Shown here in pieces: positions 19,019-28,845 of a stretch of DNA of 64,000 nt. Below the pieces are notes generated by a model. It had not been told where the DNA came from. It made no database searches and saw only the letters and a program-made list of their open reading frames with translations. Each line of letters starts with the position of its first letter. Position 1 is the first letter of the stretch. The stretch lies in contig CAWCAJ010000003.1 in NCBI GenBank assembly GCA_963793465.1, forward strand, positions 248,001 through 312,000. Reading direction: 5' to 3'. The translations under genes and the position numbers were made by a program. The DNA is from CAJQPP01 sp963793465. Lineage in GTDB: Bacteria; Planctomycetota; Planctomycetia; Pirellulales; Pirellulaceae.

Positions 19019-19303
19019 ATGGCCGCAGCTAAAGAAAAGACGTTCTGTCTACTTCCGATCATCATTCTGATGGTGACCGCGCTGCCGGTTTGGACATCAG
19101 CGAGTGCAACTAACACGCACAACTACGACTTCAGCAACCTGAGCAAAATCTCAAAACTGCACTATGGGTCATCAGAAAATTTTTTGCCCCTTTGCCCAGC
19201 CAACCAACAACGTTTGACTCGACACGCGCCGGGTGAAATCGACCTGCACCTACGACGATCGCACCAGGGGCTCGGAACACCGTGGTTCCGCCTTGGTACT
19301 TAG
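19019..19303 (+). CDS. Possible small secreted peptide (doubtful)
   Basis: An open frame of 94 residues whose first 30 residues (MAAAKEKTFCLLPIIILMVT onwards, ending near SASA) look like a signal peptide. The rest has no recognisable motif and an odd composition. There is no clear Shine-Dalgarno site and it lies in the debris region, so it may be non-coding. I list it only because of the signal-like start. Confidence 0.2.
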   Translation: MAAAKEKTFCLLPIIILMVTALPVWTSASATNTHNYDFSNLSKISKLHYGSSENFLPLCPANQQRLTRHAPGEIDLHLRRSHQGLGTPWFRLGT

Positions 19304-19432
19304 GTCGGCAACCCACCGGACTTTGTCCATGGGCTCATCCAGCTTGCCCGGTGTGTCGGGCCAACTGCGGTGGTGGCCGCCAATCGGAGCCATAACTGGG
19401 GCTATTTGCTGCTAATTGTTGATTGCTATTTG

Positions 19433-22400
19433 CTAATTGGAATGGGTCCGACCCGGGTTCTGTTTTTGGATCAGGATCCGCGGGGAACTTGCTTCACCCG
19501 GGTGGAGCTGGGTGGTGCCGTCCGGCCAGCGCACCTGGATTTCAGTGATGGGGTCGTTTTTGTCCACCGCCACATAGATCTTCGCCGCGGATTGAGACAG
19601 GTACCCCGCACCTGCAGTAATCTCATGGGCCTGCCGGGTTTTGCCAGTCTGCACCCACACCAGGCTGCCGACGGCGGCAGGATTCCCGGCCTCAGCCTGC
19701 AACGCGATTTCCACCCATTGCCGTGATGTATCGGCCTGATTGAACCAGACCCGACTCGGTTCGTCGTTCACCGTCATCACCAAATCGGGGGCGGCATCCT
19801 GGTTCAAATCCACCGTGGTCAGGGCCATGCCCTGACCGGGAACGGAAATCCCCGATTCGGCTGGCGTCTGGTAATCGAATCCGCCCTGACCGTCGCCCAG
19901 CAACAACACGCTTAAGCCACCATCCATTTGCCCGGTTTCGGGTTGAGGTTGCATGAAATTCTGGGCGATGCAGAGGTCCAGATGGCCGTCGCCGTTGAAG
20001 TCCTGCAATACGCTGCCAAAGCCCGGAGAGATCTGGACGATGCGGGGCAGGGGGGTGATACGAAAATGACCCTTCCCATCATTCACCAACAGCACGGATT
20101 GCAATTGGTTGGCCGCAAAGCGATGCGATTGTTCCAGCGACTGGTCCGAATAGATTTCCTGCACATCGGCCAGGGCGAACTCGTGGTAGGTCGGGAATTT
20201 CTCTTTCAGGAAGGGCATGGCGTGAGAACTGCAACTGCGTCCCCGAATCGGATAGCAGACATCCCCTTCGTATTCTGCCTCCACCAGGTCCAGTGTGCCG
20301 TTGTTATCAAAGTCATTGGCAAACAACACCACCGGATGTTGATCGTCAGCATGGTATTTCGTGTTCAAGCCGAAATTCATGGCCACAAAGTCCATGTCGC
20401 CATCGTGATCAAAGTCACCACTGTTAATCGAGTTCCACCAGCCACGCTGATCCGCCAACCCGGCCTGCTGCGTGGCGTCGACCAGTTTCCCCTGTTGATT
20501 CTTCAGCAATTTGATGGGGCCCCATTCCAGGGAAACCAGTAGATCGATCCAGCCATCCTGATCCACGTCGGACCAGACGGAACCGGTAACCAGACCCAGG
20601 TCCTGTAACGCCGGAGCCAACTCCGTCGCCACCTCGACCAGTCGTCCATCCCGATTCTCCAGCAATTGGGAACTGGCTGGCAAAGGCCATTGTCGGGGAG
20701 TCAAACGCGTTCCCACAAACAGATCCAGATCTCCATCCCGATCGAAATCCGCTGCGGACACGCTGCTTCCCGAAAGGCGGATCTCGGGGACGACCCCGGC
20801 CGCGGCTCGCTGGAAATTCCCGGAGCCATCATTCCAATACAATCGGTCCTGCAGGTACTCGCTGTCGGCTTCCCGCTCGTATCCGCCACTCACCACGTAC
20901 AGATCCAGATCCCCATCGGCATCCATGTCGACAAAGACGGCCCCCATATCCTCAAAGCTGCGGGTTTCCGAAAATGTCATGCCCTCGCGGAATTGGCCCG
21001 GCGACGACTGCAGAACCAACTGGGAAAGGCCGCCCGTGGCCGCACCGATGTAGCAATCCTGCAAGCCATCCCCATTCACATCCCCCCAGGCCAAGCCCGG
21101 TCCCAGCTGACTAAGTTTGTTTGGCAACAGTGGCTGGTCCTGGAAATCGTCGTACGCCATTTCCCGATGGGGAGCCGACAGCACGCTGGAACTCGCATCG
21201 GTAAACAGGGGAGGTGTGGCCACGGTCTCCGGATTCGAGAACTGACCCGCTTCCCCTTCCGTAATGGTCACCAACTGGTCGGCCGCGAAATTGGTAAAGC
21301 GTTGTTGGATGCCACTGGGCCATTGCACCGTAATGTGATCAATCCGGGATTGCTCACCGAGTCCGAAATGCGTGACCGGATCGTCCGCCGACATGAATCC
21401 GCGAGCGGAAGTGACGTAGCGGACGAATTCGACACCTCCGGCCGAAACGACGATCCGCGCGTCCAATCCAAAACGATTGCTTTGTGTACCCCGCAGGCGG
21501 ACCAGCAGCTGGTGTCCCTGGTTAATCTCGTTGCGGTAGACGCTCATTGGCTCGTTCATGTTATTGACCAGCAGGTCCAGATCGCCGTCCCGATCCAGAT
21601 CCACCACGCTGGCCCCCTGGCTGACACCCAGATGATTGGCCCCCCAACGATGGCTGGCTTTTTCAAATGCCAGATCACCCAGATTGCGGAAGGCCAGATT
21701 CTCTTCTTTCAGGGGAGGCATCCGCAACAGCTGGTCTCGAGCCTCATCCGTCTTGCCGGCGTCCATCAGTCGCTTGTATTCCCGACCCGCATCGGAGTCG
21801 TTCATGTTCTTGCCGACCCCATTGGTGACAAACACGTCCACCCGACCGTCACTGTCCAGATCCCCGAATTTGATTGACCAGGTCCAGTCGGTGGAATCCA
21901 GTCCCGTCAAATTGGCGGCCTCCAACATCCGTGGCCCTCCCTGATTCAGGAACAGGCTATTCCGCATGAATTGACGCGGTCGCCCGATTGTCAGGAACCA
22001 GGCGGAATTTCCCATCTCCCCCATCGTTGTCTTCTGTTTGTAGTGCGTCGTGCTGGACATGTCCGCGACCAGAAAATCCAGACGCCCGTCGTTATTGATG
22101 TCCGCCGCGTCGGCACCCATGGAAAACCAGGGAGTATGCCCCACGGTATCGGCGATCACGTCCTGGAAGGTCCCGTTACCCAGGTTCCGGTAGAGATGAT
22201 CGGGGGATTTCAAATCGTTGGCCACATACAAATCCGGCCATCCGTCTGCGTCGAAATCCCACCACGTCGCGGACAAACCCATGTCAAAACCTGCAATCCC
22301 GGAGGCCTCCGTGACATCGGAAAAATTTCCCTGCCCGTCGTTGGCCAACAAACGGTCTCGCTGACCCGCTTCCTGGACTCGCCCCTCCAATATGAAATAC

Positions 22401-23143
22401 TGATCCTGATAATCGGGGTGCACCGTCAATTGACCGTTTACTTTCTGCGCTGGCAGATTGGGACTCTCCTCCAGGATGGAATAGACCCGGTTGTTTACGA
22501 GATACAGATCCAGATCCCCATCCCGATCGTAGTCGGCAAAAGAGCCCATCGTACTGGCACCCGCAAAGGCCACTCCGCGTGACTCGGCCTGCTCCTGGAA
22601 CTTACCGTTGCCCTGATTGACATACAGCAGATTGGGACCATCGATGTTGCAAACGTACAGGTCCAGCCAGCCGTCATTGTTGACATCCACAAACGCGGCT
22701 CCCGTGCCTCGATAGGCTCCGCCGGCCATCCCCCCCGCTGACTCGGTCACATCCTCGAATTGCCAGGCCGACGTTTGCCGGAACAGGCGATTGGAACCGT
22801 CCTGCGAAACGGCATAGATATCCACCCAACCATCGTTGTCATAATCCCCGGTGGCAATCCCGGCACCGTTCAGCAAGTACTTCCGCATGTTGGGTGCATC
22901 CAGCCGGTTGCTGAATTCCAATCCGGTCTCCTGCGGAGACATTTCTGTGAAACGGTCTGCTCCTGCCTCGGCTTTCCGCAGTTCGGCGAATTCGATGCCA
23001 CCGGGCCCCTCCAGCGATACGGTGGAATCGGTTTTTGGGTTTGTGCCACTATTACGCTGACAACCCGCATTGGCCACAATCGCCAAAACCGAAATGACCG
23101 GAAGAACCAACCCGGATATTCGTCGCAAGTTGATATATAACAT
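19433..23143 (-). CDS. FG-GAP/VCBS and ASPIC/UnbV (CRTAC1-like) lipoprotein
   Basis: A very long exported protein of 1236 residues. The N-terminus has a hydrophobic signal ending in a lipobox-like VANAGC, so lipid anchoring is likely. It contains two successive beta-propeller-type modules of FG-GAP/VCBS repeats, seen as many DxDxDGDLDLY calcium-binding loops, the first closed by an ASPIC/UnbV domain (about residues 560-650, with RLRGTQSNRFGLDARI and ITVQWPSG) and the second ending in another ASPIC-like domain (IQVRWPDGTT). Such proteins are abundant in planctomycetes, with roles in adhesion or surface carbohydrate binding suggested but unproven. The ATG at 23143 was preferred to an upstream TTG. 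No catalytic residue is evident. Confidence 0.88.
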   Translation of the reverse strand: MLYINLRRISGLVLPVISVLAIVANAGCQRNSGTNPKTDSTVSLEGPGGIEFAELRKAEAGADRFTEMSPQETGLEFSNRLDAPNMRKYLLNGAGIATGDYDNDGWVDIYAVSQDGSNRLFRQTSAWQFEDVTESAGGMAGGAYRGTGAAFVDVNNDGWLDLYVCNIDGPNLLYVNQGNGKFQEQAESRGVAFAGASTMGSFADYDRDGDLDLYLVNNRVYSILEESPNLPAQKVNGQLTVHPDYQDQYFILEGRVQEAGQRDRLLANDGQGNFSDVTEASGIAGFDMGLSATWWDFDADGWPDLYVANDLKSPDHLYRNLGNGTFQDVIADTVGHTPWFSMGADAADINNDGRLDFLVADMSSTTHYKQKTTMGEMGNSAWFLTIGRPRQFMRNSLFLNQGGPRMLEAANLTGLDSTDWTWSIKFGDLDSDGRVDVFVTNGVGKNMNDSDAGREYKRLMDAGKTDEARDQLLRMPPLKEENLAFRNLGDLAFEKASHRWGANHLGVSQGASVVDLDRDGDLDLLVNNMNEPMSVYRNEINQGHQLLVRLRGTQSNRFGLDARIVVSAGGVEFVRYVTSARGFMSADDPVTHFGLGEQSRIDHITVQWPSGIQQRFTNFAADQLVTITEGEAGQFSNPETVATPPLFTDASSSVLSAPHREMAYDDFQDQPLLPNKLSQLGPGLAWGDVNGDGLQDCYIGAATGGLSQLVLQSSPGQFREGMTFSETRSFEDMGAVFVDMDADGDLDLYVVSGGYEREADSEYLQDRLYWNDGSGNFQRAAAGVVPEIRLSGSSVSAADFDRDGDLDLFVGTRLTPRQWPLPASSQLLENRDGRLVEVATELAPALQDLGLVTGSVWSDVDQDGWIDLLVSLEWGPIKLLKNQQGKLVDATQQAGLADQRGWWNSINSGDFDHDGDMDFVAMNFGLNTKYHADDQHPVVLFANDFDNNGTLDLVEAEYEGDVCYPIRGRSCSSHAMPFLKEKFPTYHEFALADVQEIYSDQSLEQSHRFAANQLQSVLLVNDGKGHFRITPLPRIVQISPGFGSVLQDFNGDGHLDLCIAQNFMQPQPETGQMDGGLSVLLLGDGQGGFDYQTPAESGISVPGQGMALTTVDLNQDAAPDLVMTVNDEPSRVWFNQADTSRQWVEIALQAEAGNPAAVGSLVWVQTGKTRQAHEITAGAGYLSQSAAKIYVAVDKNDPITEIQVRWPDGTTQLHPGEASSPRILIQKQNPGRTHSN

Positions 23144-23275
23144 ATGGTTACGCCCCAAAAAGACTTTTTCCGATGTACTAGTAGTAGTCGGATTCAGTTA
23201 TCACAAAACCTGAAGCCAATACCATGCTTTCCTGTGCGGATTTTATAAAAAATTCGGATTAGGCGAGTCAGCGCG

Positions 23276-23303
23276 TTGACCGCCGAAAACGTTCGTCTAT
23301 TCT
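23276..23303 (+). promoter_or_regulatory. Sigma70-type promoter candidate for the PEP-CTERM gene
   Basis: TTGACC (23276-23281) and TATTCT (23298-23303) are separated by 16 bp, about 110 bp before the ATG at 23412. Both hexamers match consensus at five and four or five positions. The adjacent 23144-23270 is AT-rich intergenic DNA with no gene. Confidence 0.4.
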
Positions 23304-23411
23304 AAACAGCGATATTTTTGGGACCGGTCATGTTCTGATACCTCCCGATGCACGCAACCAAGCGTGGGTTAGGGACAGGACAGCCAGTGAGGCTTCAACA
23401 GGGGAACCAAC

Positions 23412-24083
23412 ATGAAGAAACTTTTGTCGTTTGCTTGTGCCATCGCTGTCGGCGTGGCACTATCCAGCAGTGCATTTGCCGACATCACAAACAATTCCGG
23501 GGCCGGTTTCCTTATTCCGGATAACGATCCCAATGGCTTTTCGACGGACATTGTGATCGGTGCCAACGAAACGATCTCTGACGTTTCGATCACCCTGTTT
23601 GGTGCCGGCCATACCTGGATCGGTGACCTGGTGGTGACCGTATCCAATGGCTCGACCAGTGCCGACCTTTTGTTCCGACCTGGTCAAGTCGGTGGGGCTG
23701 GTTCCGGGGATTCTTCCAATCTTGGCGTGCCTCCGGATGTTCCCGGTGGGCAAATTCCTGCCGGAGCGGATTATACATTTGCCGACGGAGGAGCCGATTT
23801 GTGGGCGGCCGTTGCGGCGTTGAGTGGCACGGAATTCCTGCCCAGTGGAACCTATGGTGCCACCACGGTTGATGGTGTTCCCGTATCTCTGGCAGCCTTG
23901 TTTGGCGGACAAAGCACCGCCGGAACCTGGACGTTGACCATCAGCGACAACGCAGGGGGAGACCTCGGCGGGATCGATGGATGGGGAATTAGCTTCATTT
24001 CGACACCTGCCATTCCCGAGCCCGGATCGCTGGCTTTGCTGAGTGTGTTGGGTGTTGCCTGTGTGGTACGACGTCGTCGCTAA
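23412..24083 (+). CDS. PEP-CTERM protein with proprotein-convertase P-domain
   Basis: A 223-residue exported protein. A signal peptide (residues 1-23, ending SSAFA) is followed by a single P-domain: GHTWIGDLVVTVSNG near the start and GTWTLTISDNAGGDLGGIDGW near the end, the same fold as in the lysyl oxidase-like protein at 13363. The C-terminus is a PEP-CTERM sorting tag: IPEPGSLALL, a hydrophobic helix and RRRR. This tag is cut by an exosortase (not in the window) and targets the protein to the cell surface or exopolysaccharide. It is followed by a strong terminator. Confidence 0.9.
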   Translation: MKKLLSFACAIAVGVALSSSAFADITNNSGAGFLIPDNDPNGFSTDIVIGANETISDVSITLFGAGHTWIGDLVVTVSNGSTSADLLFRPGQVGGAGSGDSSNLGVPPDVPGGQIPAGADYTFADGGADLWAAVAALSGTEFLPSGTYGATTVDGVPVSLAALFGGQSTAGTWTLTISDNAGGDLGGIDGWGISFISTPAIPEPGSLALLSVLGVACVVRRRR

Positions 24084-24114
24084 GACCGTTGACCACTTTT
24101 GAGAAAAACAATGA

Positions 24115-24143
24115 GACCACGGTTGCGACCGTGGTCTTTTTTT
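24115..24143 (+). terminator. Rho-independent terminator after the PEP-CTERM gene
   Basis: Perfect nine-base arms GACCACGGT and ACCGTGGTC with a TGCG loop, followed directly by seven T residues. Confidence 0.93.
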
Positions 24144-24245
24144 GTGTGGCGGTGGGAAGAGGGCAGTGGGGGCATTGGGAAACGCGGATCAATGTCAATC
24201 GACCGGCAACCGATCGCAGCACGGTCCAAGTCGATCCCCGGGGCT

Positions 24246-24551
24246 TCAGCGGTGTCCTTGACCCACCGGGCCGTCGCTCGAGTCCGCCGCGCGAGCCCGC
24301 CATTGAATCCGGATCAGGGACACCACCGCGATCAGGATCCAGGCCAATTCGATGAGGATCGCACCATAGTTGGGTCGAAAGCAGAGTGACACCAGCAACA
24401 AACTGGCGCCCCCCAGGTTGACCCATTGAAAAGCCGCCCGGTCGGCGGCCAGCCATTGGTTGGAAACGGCCAGGAACCCCCCGCATAAAGAAAGCGAGCC
24501 CAGGATCCCGATCCAGTCATACCATTGCAGGGCCGTTACCCATTCCAACAT
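24246..24551 (-). CDS. Small membrane protein of the CBU_0592 type
   Basis: A 101-residue protein with three hydrophobic segments. It starts MLEWVTALQWYDWIGILGSL and has a central FQWVNLGGASLLLVSL and a final ELAWILIAVVSL, the pattern of CBU_0592-like membrane proteins of unknown function. The ATG at 24551 was chosen because the homologous part begins there; the longer open frame would run through the nrdB terminator. It is downstream of, but separated by a terminator from, nrdB. Confidence 0.7.
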   Translation of the reverse strand: MLEWVTALQWYDWIGILGSLSLCGGFLAVSNQWLAADRAAFQWVNLGGASLLLVSLCFRPNYGAILIELAWILIAVVSLIRIQWRARAADSSDGPVGQGHR

Positions 24552-24620
24552 GGACTGCTCCTTGGTTCGGCATCCAGCAGCCAACCGGACCGGTTTGGCG
24601 ACTGCCAGAAAGTTGTTGCC

Positions 24621-24650
24621 AAAAAACCCGGTGTCGTCTGCGACACCGGG
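24621..24650 (-). terminator. Rho-independent terminator after nrdB
   Basis: On the minus strand, CCCGGTGTCG and CGACACCGGG form a ten-base stem around CAGA, followed by six T residues. It lies 47 bp past the nrdB stop and ends the nrdA-nrdB unit. Confidence 0.92.
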
Positions 24651-24696
24651 CTGGGTTGTAAACGCTGAATGTGACCAAGGCAGGGTTCCGGGATGC

Positions 24697-25755
24697 TTAA
24701 TCCCAATCCAGTGAACCACCCGACTGGTATTCCGTCACGCGGGTTTCGAAAAAGTTCTTTTCCTTGGACAAGTCCATGGTTTCACTCATCCAGGGGAAGG
24801 GATTGCTGCTGCCGTACTGGGCCGGCAATTGAATCCGCTCCAGACGCCGGTCAGCGATATACTGCACGTAATCCCGGAACAGGCCCGCGTTCAGACCCAG
24901 CACGCCGTTGGGCAGGCAGTCCTTGGCATAGGCGATTTCCAGCTCCACCGCTTCGCGGACGCGGTCGATCATTTGCTGCTTGAATTCCGGGGTCCAGATC
25001 TCCGGGTTCTCGACCTTGATTCCGTTGATCAAGTCGATTCCAAAATTGAGATGGATGGTTTCGTCACGCAGGATGTACTGGAATTGCTCGCCAATTCCCT
25101 TCATCAAATTGCGGCGGTGGAAGGACAGAATCATCACGAAACCCGTGTAGAAGAACACCCCTTCCATGATCAGGTAGAAACCGATCAGATTTTTCAACAA
25201 CGTCTGCATTCCCTCCAGGGAATCCGTACGGAAGTCAGGGTCCAGAACCTCCTTGGTCAACTCCATCTCGAAGGCGTCCTTGCGCGCGATCGCTGGCACC
25301 TCGTTGTACATGTTGAAGACCTCCCCTTCATCCAGGCCCAGGCTTTCCACCACGTACAGGAAGGTATGTCCGTGCACGGCCTCCTCAAAGGCCTGCCGCA
25401 ACAGATACTGCCGGCATTCGGCGTTGGTGATGTGCTTGAACACTGCCAGCACCAGGTTGTTTCCCACCAGGCTCTCGGCGGTGGAGAAAAAACCCAGGTT
25501 CCGCATGATCACCAGGCGTTCATCATCCGTCAGTTGGTTGGATCGCCAGATCTCGATGTCCTTGTTCATGGGCACTTCGGTGGGCATCCAATGGTTGGCA
25601 CAGCCATTGATGTAGTGCTCCCAGGCCCAGTTATATTTCAGGGGCATCAACTGGTTGACATCCACCTGGTGGCAGTTGATCAACCGCTTTTCGCTGGCGA
25701 CCACGCGGCCGACCTTGCCTGTCATTTCCGTTTTTTCTCGAATATCTGTAGCCAT
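24697..25755 (-). CDS. nrdB: Ribonucleotide reductase beta subunit, class Ic (Phe at radical site)
   Basis: NrdB stores the oxidising equivalent that NrdA uses to reduce ribonucleoside diphosphates. This 352-residue protein is strikingly like chlamydial R2c through its whole length. The metal ligands are visible: Glu94 (STAESLVGNN), Glu125 and His128 (EAVHGHTF), Glu198 (IMEGVFF), Glu232 and His235 (RDETIH). At residue 132, where class Ia enzymes have the radical Tyr, there is Phe. In Chlamydia trachomatis this change goes with a Mn(IV)/Fe(III) cofactor that replaces the tyrosyl radical. The C-terminus carries the tail needed for NrdA docking, with a conserved Tyr. It follows nrdA by 195 bp. 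Confidence 0.94.
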   Translation of the reverse strand: MATDIREKTEMTGKVGRVVASEKRLINCHQVDVNQLMPLKYNWAWEHYINGCANHWMPTEVPMNKDIEIWRSNQLTDDERLVIMRNLGFFSTAESLVGNNLVLAVFKHITNAECRQYLLRQAFEEAVHGHTFLYVVESLGLDEGEVFNMYNEVPAIARKDAFEMELTKEVLDPDFRTDSLEGMQTLLKNLIGFYLIMEGVFFYTGFVMILSFHRRNLMKGIGEQFQYILRDETIHLNFGIDLINGIKVENPEIWTPEFKQQMIDRVREAVELEIAYAKDCLPNGVLGLNAGLFRDYVQYIADRRLERIQLPAQYGSSNPFPWMSETMDLSKEKNFFETRVTEYQSGGSLDWD

Positions 25756-25950
25756 TTAACATTCCATGGTTAAAGGTTGTGGAACAAACCATTTGCGGAT
25801 TCAGGAATTCCCTGGATGCCGCTGGCCCGACCGGGCCCTGTGATACAATTTGCTGGTCTGGCCAGCTTCCCGATGGGTCGCCCGTGCCGGCCCGCACCCC
25901 CGCGAGGACGGGGGAGGGACCACCACCGGATTCGCTATAGCGCGATTGCG

Positions 25951-28845
25951 CTATTGGCAAGCCTCGCAATCGGGATCGTCGATGCGGCAAGCTTTGACCT
26001 CCGGTTGTTGTTCGGGCAGATCGGCCGCATTTTCCAACAGATCACGACTGACTTGCACGTCACCGGAGGCACTCTTGTTTTTCATCCACTTGGGCTGCAA
26101 GCCGAACTTGTTGATATCGACCGTGGATTTTTCCACTTGTGTGGCCCCCAACGAACGCAGGTAGTAGGTCGTTTTCAGACCGGCATGCCAGGCATGCTTG
26201 TACATTTCGTCCAGTTTGCGGCCGCTGGGTTGTTCCAGGTAAAGGTTCAGCGATTGGCCCATGTCGATCCATTTCTGGCGGCGACTGGCACACTCGATCA
26301 ACCAGCGGGAATCGACCTCGAAAGCGGTGGCGTACCGCGCCCGGATGTCTTCCGGCAAGGACTCGATTTCGGCCAGCGAGCCGTTGTGGTACTTCAACTG
26401 CTCCAGCAGATCGGCATCCCACAATTGGCGACGTTTCAACTCCTGAATCAGCTGGATGTTCACCTGGATGAACTCGCCGGACAGGTTGCTTTTCACAAAC
26501 AGGTGTTTGTAGTGCGGTTCGATCGACTGGGTGACACCGATAATCGTGGAAATTGTGGCCGTGGGAGCGATGGCCATGATGTTGCTGTTCCGCACACCAT
26601 GCTGGGCCACCTGTTCCCGTACAACATCCCAATCCATGCTGGCACTGCGATCCATTTGCACCGGGACGCCCCGCTGCTGTTCCAGCAACTCGATCGTGTC
26701 GATCGGCAACAGGCCGCGGTCCCATTTAGAACCCGCATAGCTGCTGTAGGTACCCCGTTCCGCCGCCAGGCGACTGGAGGCCATGATGGCAAAGTAGGAA
26801 ATCGCTTCCATGCTGCGATCCGCGAACTCGACCGCTTCGTCACTGGCATAGCTGATACCGCAACGTGCGATGGCGTCCTGAAAACCCATCAACCCCAATC
26901 CGACCGGGCGGTGCCGGGAATTGGAATTGCGGGCTTCCTGCGTGGGATAGAAGTTGATATCGATCACATTGTCCAGCATCCGCACCGCAGTTTCCACGGT
27001 TTCTTCCAGCATCGGCAGATCCAGACCCTGCTCGTTCACATGTTTCAACAGGTTGATCGAGCCCAGGTTACAGACCGCCGTTTCGTCGGCAGACGTATTC
27101 AACAGGATCTCGGTACACAGATTACTGCTGTGCACGACCCCGGCATGATCCTGCGGCGAACGCACGTTGGAGGGATCCTTGAAGGTCACCCAGGGATGAC
27201 CTGTTTCAAACAGCCGCGTCAACATCTTCCGCCACAGCACCTGGGCTTCCACCACCTTGCTGAGGCGGATTTTGCCATCCCGGGCCAACTGCTCGTAATG
27301 CGTATACCGCTCCTCAAACGCCTGACCCACCAGGTCATGCAGGTCCGGAGTTTCATCGGGGCTGAACAACGTCCAGGTGTCCTGATTGATAACCCGCTTC
27401 ATGAACAGGTCGGGGATCCAGTTGGCGGTGTGCATATCGTGGGTGCGGCGGCGATCATCGCCGGTGTTCTTGCGGAGATCCAGGAATTCCTCGATGTCCA
27501 GATGCCAGGTCTCCAGGTAGGAACAGACCGCGCCCTTGCGTTTCCCCCCCTGGTTGACCGCTACGGCGGTGTCGCTGACCACCTTCAGGAAGGGGATTAC
27601 GCCCTGGCTTTGACCGTTGGTGCCTTTGATATGGGAGTTGGTGGCCCGAATATTGGTCCAGTCGTTCCCCAGTCCACCGGCCCACTTGGAGAGACGGGCG
27701 TTATCGGCAATCACCTTGAAAATGTTTTCCAGATCATCCATGGCCGTGCTCAAGTAACAACTGCTGAGCTGCGGATGCAACGTGCCGGCATTGAAAAGAG
27801 TGGGCGTGGCCGAGATGAATCGGTGCGTGGAAAGCATATGATAAAACTCGATCGCCCGTTGCACCTTGTCGACACCCTCGTTGACGGCCAATCCCATGGC
27901 CACCCGCATCCAGAAGAATTGCGGGGCTTCGATACGCCGTCCGTCCACATGCAACAGGTAGCGGTCGTAAATCGTCTGCAGACCCAGGTAGGGGAACAGC
28001 TCATCACGCTCGGGCACCAACGCCTCGGCAAGCTGCTGCAGATCGAAGGTGGCCAATTCGGGCGAGATGCGTTTGTTACGGATACCCACCGCGATGAACT
28101 CGCTGAATTGAGTCTGGTACAGCTCCTTCAATTCCCCGTTGTGGGGAACCTGTCCCAAGGCTTCCCGATAGATGATGTTCAACACCAGTCGCCCGGCTAC
28201 CTTGTCGTAAGCCGGATCCCGCTCGATGCGTGAGCGGGCCGCCAGCACCAGGGCCAGCGCGATCTGCCCGGGGCGGATCCCGTTGTAAAACTGTCGCTGC
28301 ACTTCCTGCAGCAGCTCCTGCACGGAACAATCGGGCAAGTCGGCACAGGCCCGTTCCAGTTGCCGCTCCAGGCGGGTCAGGTCCAGGGCCTCCATGGCGC
28401 CATCCACTTCCACCTGCATGGCCGGGACTGACGCCTGGACGGTGCTCCCCAATTCGTCTCCGGCCAGCTGCTGCCGTCGTTTGGCCTGGTCTTCCCGATA
28501 CAGGATGTAGCGACGGGCGACCGAGAAGAACTCATGTCGCATCAACTCGCGTTCCACCTCATCCTGGACCAACTCCACATCCACACCGCCTGCCGTGGCG
28601 GCCTGGTTGCTGACCCGGGCCACGACTTCGCTGGTCATGGCCTGCACCTTTTCCTGCACGGCCGCATCCAGCTCCTGAAAATCAATCAACCCCTGTTCGG
28701 CGCAAAAGGCCTTGCCCATGGCCGCCGCAATCAACTCGGCATGGAAAGGCACCAGTCGGCCATCGCGTTTTCGCACCAGCATCTGCACAGCGCTTTTCTC
28801 CGATCGGGAATCATTCCGGGAATCCAATTTCGATACTTCCAGCAT
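25951..28845 (-). CDS. nrdA: Ribonucleotide reductase alpha subunit, class I
   Basis: The catalytic subunit, 964 residues. An N-terminal ATP-cone (VRKRDGRLVPF, about residues 22-115) is followed by a second cone-like region (LDLTRLERQLERACADL to about 235), a doubled arrangement reminiscent of the chlamydial enzyme, and implying overall dATP control. Active-site features: Cys in SSCYL, the NLCTEI triad with the thiyl Cys and Glu, the partner Cys in AVCNLGSINL, the TTYYLRSLGA tyrosine pair and a C-terminal CEAC redox pair. AAAGGAA stands upstream of the ATG. Two NrdR-like boxes lie about 385-430 bp upstream. Confidence 0.96.
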   Translation of the reverse strand: MLEVSKLDSRNDSRSEKSAVQMLVRKRDGRLVPFHAELIAAAMGKAFCAEQGLIDFQELDAAVQEKVQAMTSEVVARVSNQAATAGGVDVELVQDEVERELMRHEFFSVARRYILYREDQAKRRQQLAGDELGSTVQASVPAMQVEVDGAMEALDLTRLERQLERACADLPDCSVQELLQEVQRQFYNGIRPGQIALALVLAARSRIERDPAYDKVAGRLVLNIIYREALGQVPHNGELKELYQTQFSEFIAVGIRNKRISPELATFDLQQLAEALVPERDELFPYLGLQTIYDRYLLHVDGRRIEAPQFFWMRVAMGLAVNEGVDKVQRAIEFYHMLSTHRFISATPTLFNAGTLHPQLSSCYLSTAMDDLENIFKVIADNARLSKWAGGLGNDWTNIRATNSHIKGTNGQSQGVIPFLKVVSDTAVAVNQGGKRKGAVCSYLETWHLDIEEFLDLRKNTGDDRRRTHDMHTANWIPDLFMKRVINQDTWTLFSPDETPDLHDLVGQAFEERYTHYEQLARDGKIRLSKVVEAQVLWRKMLTRLFETGHPWVTFKDPSNVRSPQDHAGVVHSSNLCTEILLNTSADETAVCNLGSINLLKHVNEQGLDLPMLEETVETAVRMLDNVIDINFYPTQEARNSNSRHRPVGLGLMGFQDAIARCGISYASDEAVEFADRSMEAISYFAIMASSRLAAERGTYSSYAGSKWDRGLLPIDTIELLEQQRGVPVQMDRSASMDWDVVREQVAQHGVRNSNIMAIAPTATISTIIGVTQSIEPHYKHLFVKSNLSGEFIQVNIQLIQELKRRQLWDADLLEQLKYHNGSLAEIESLPEDIRARYATAFEVDSRWLIECASRRQKWIDMGQSLNLYLEQPSGRKLDEMYKHAWHAGLKTTYYLRSLGATQVEKSTVDINKFGLQPKWMKNKSASGDVQVSRDLLENAADLPEQQPEVKACRIDDPDCEACQ

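Noticed and set aside
25777..28233. A long plus-strand open frame antisense to nrdA.
   Set aside because: nrdA on the other strand has every conserved motif; the antisense frame has no recognisable domain and results from codon bias.
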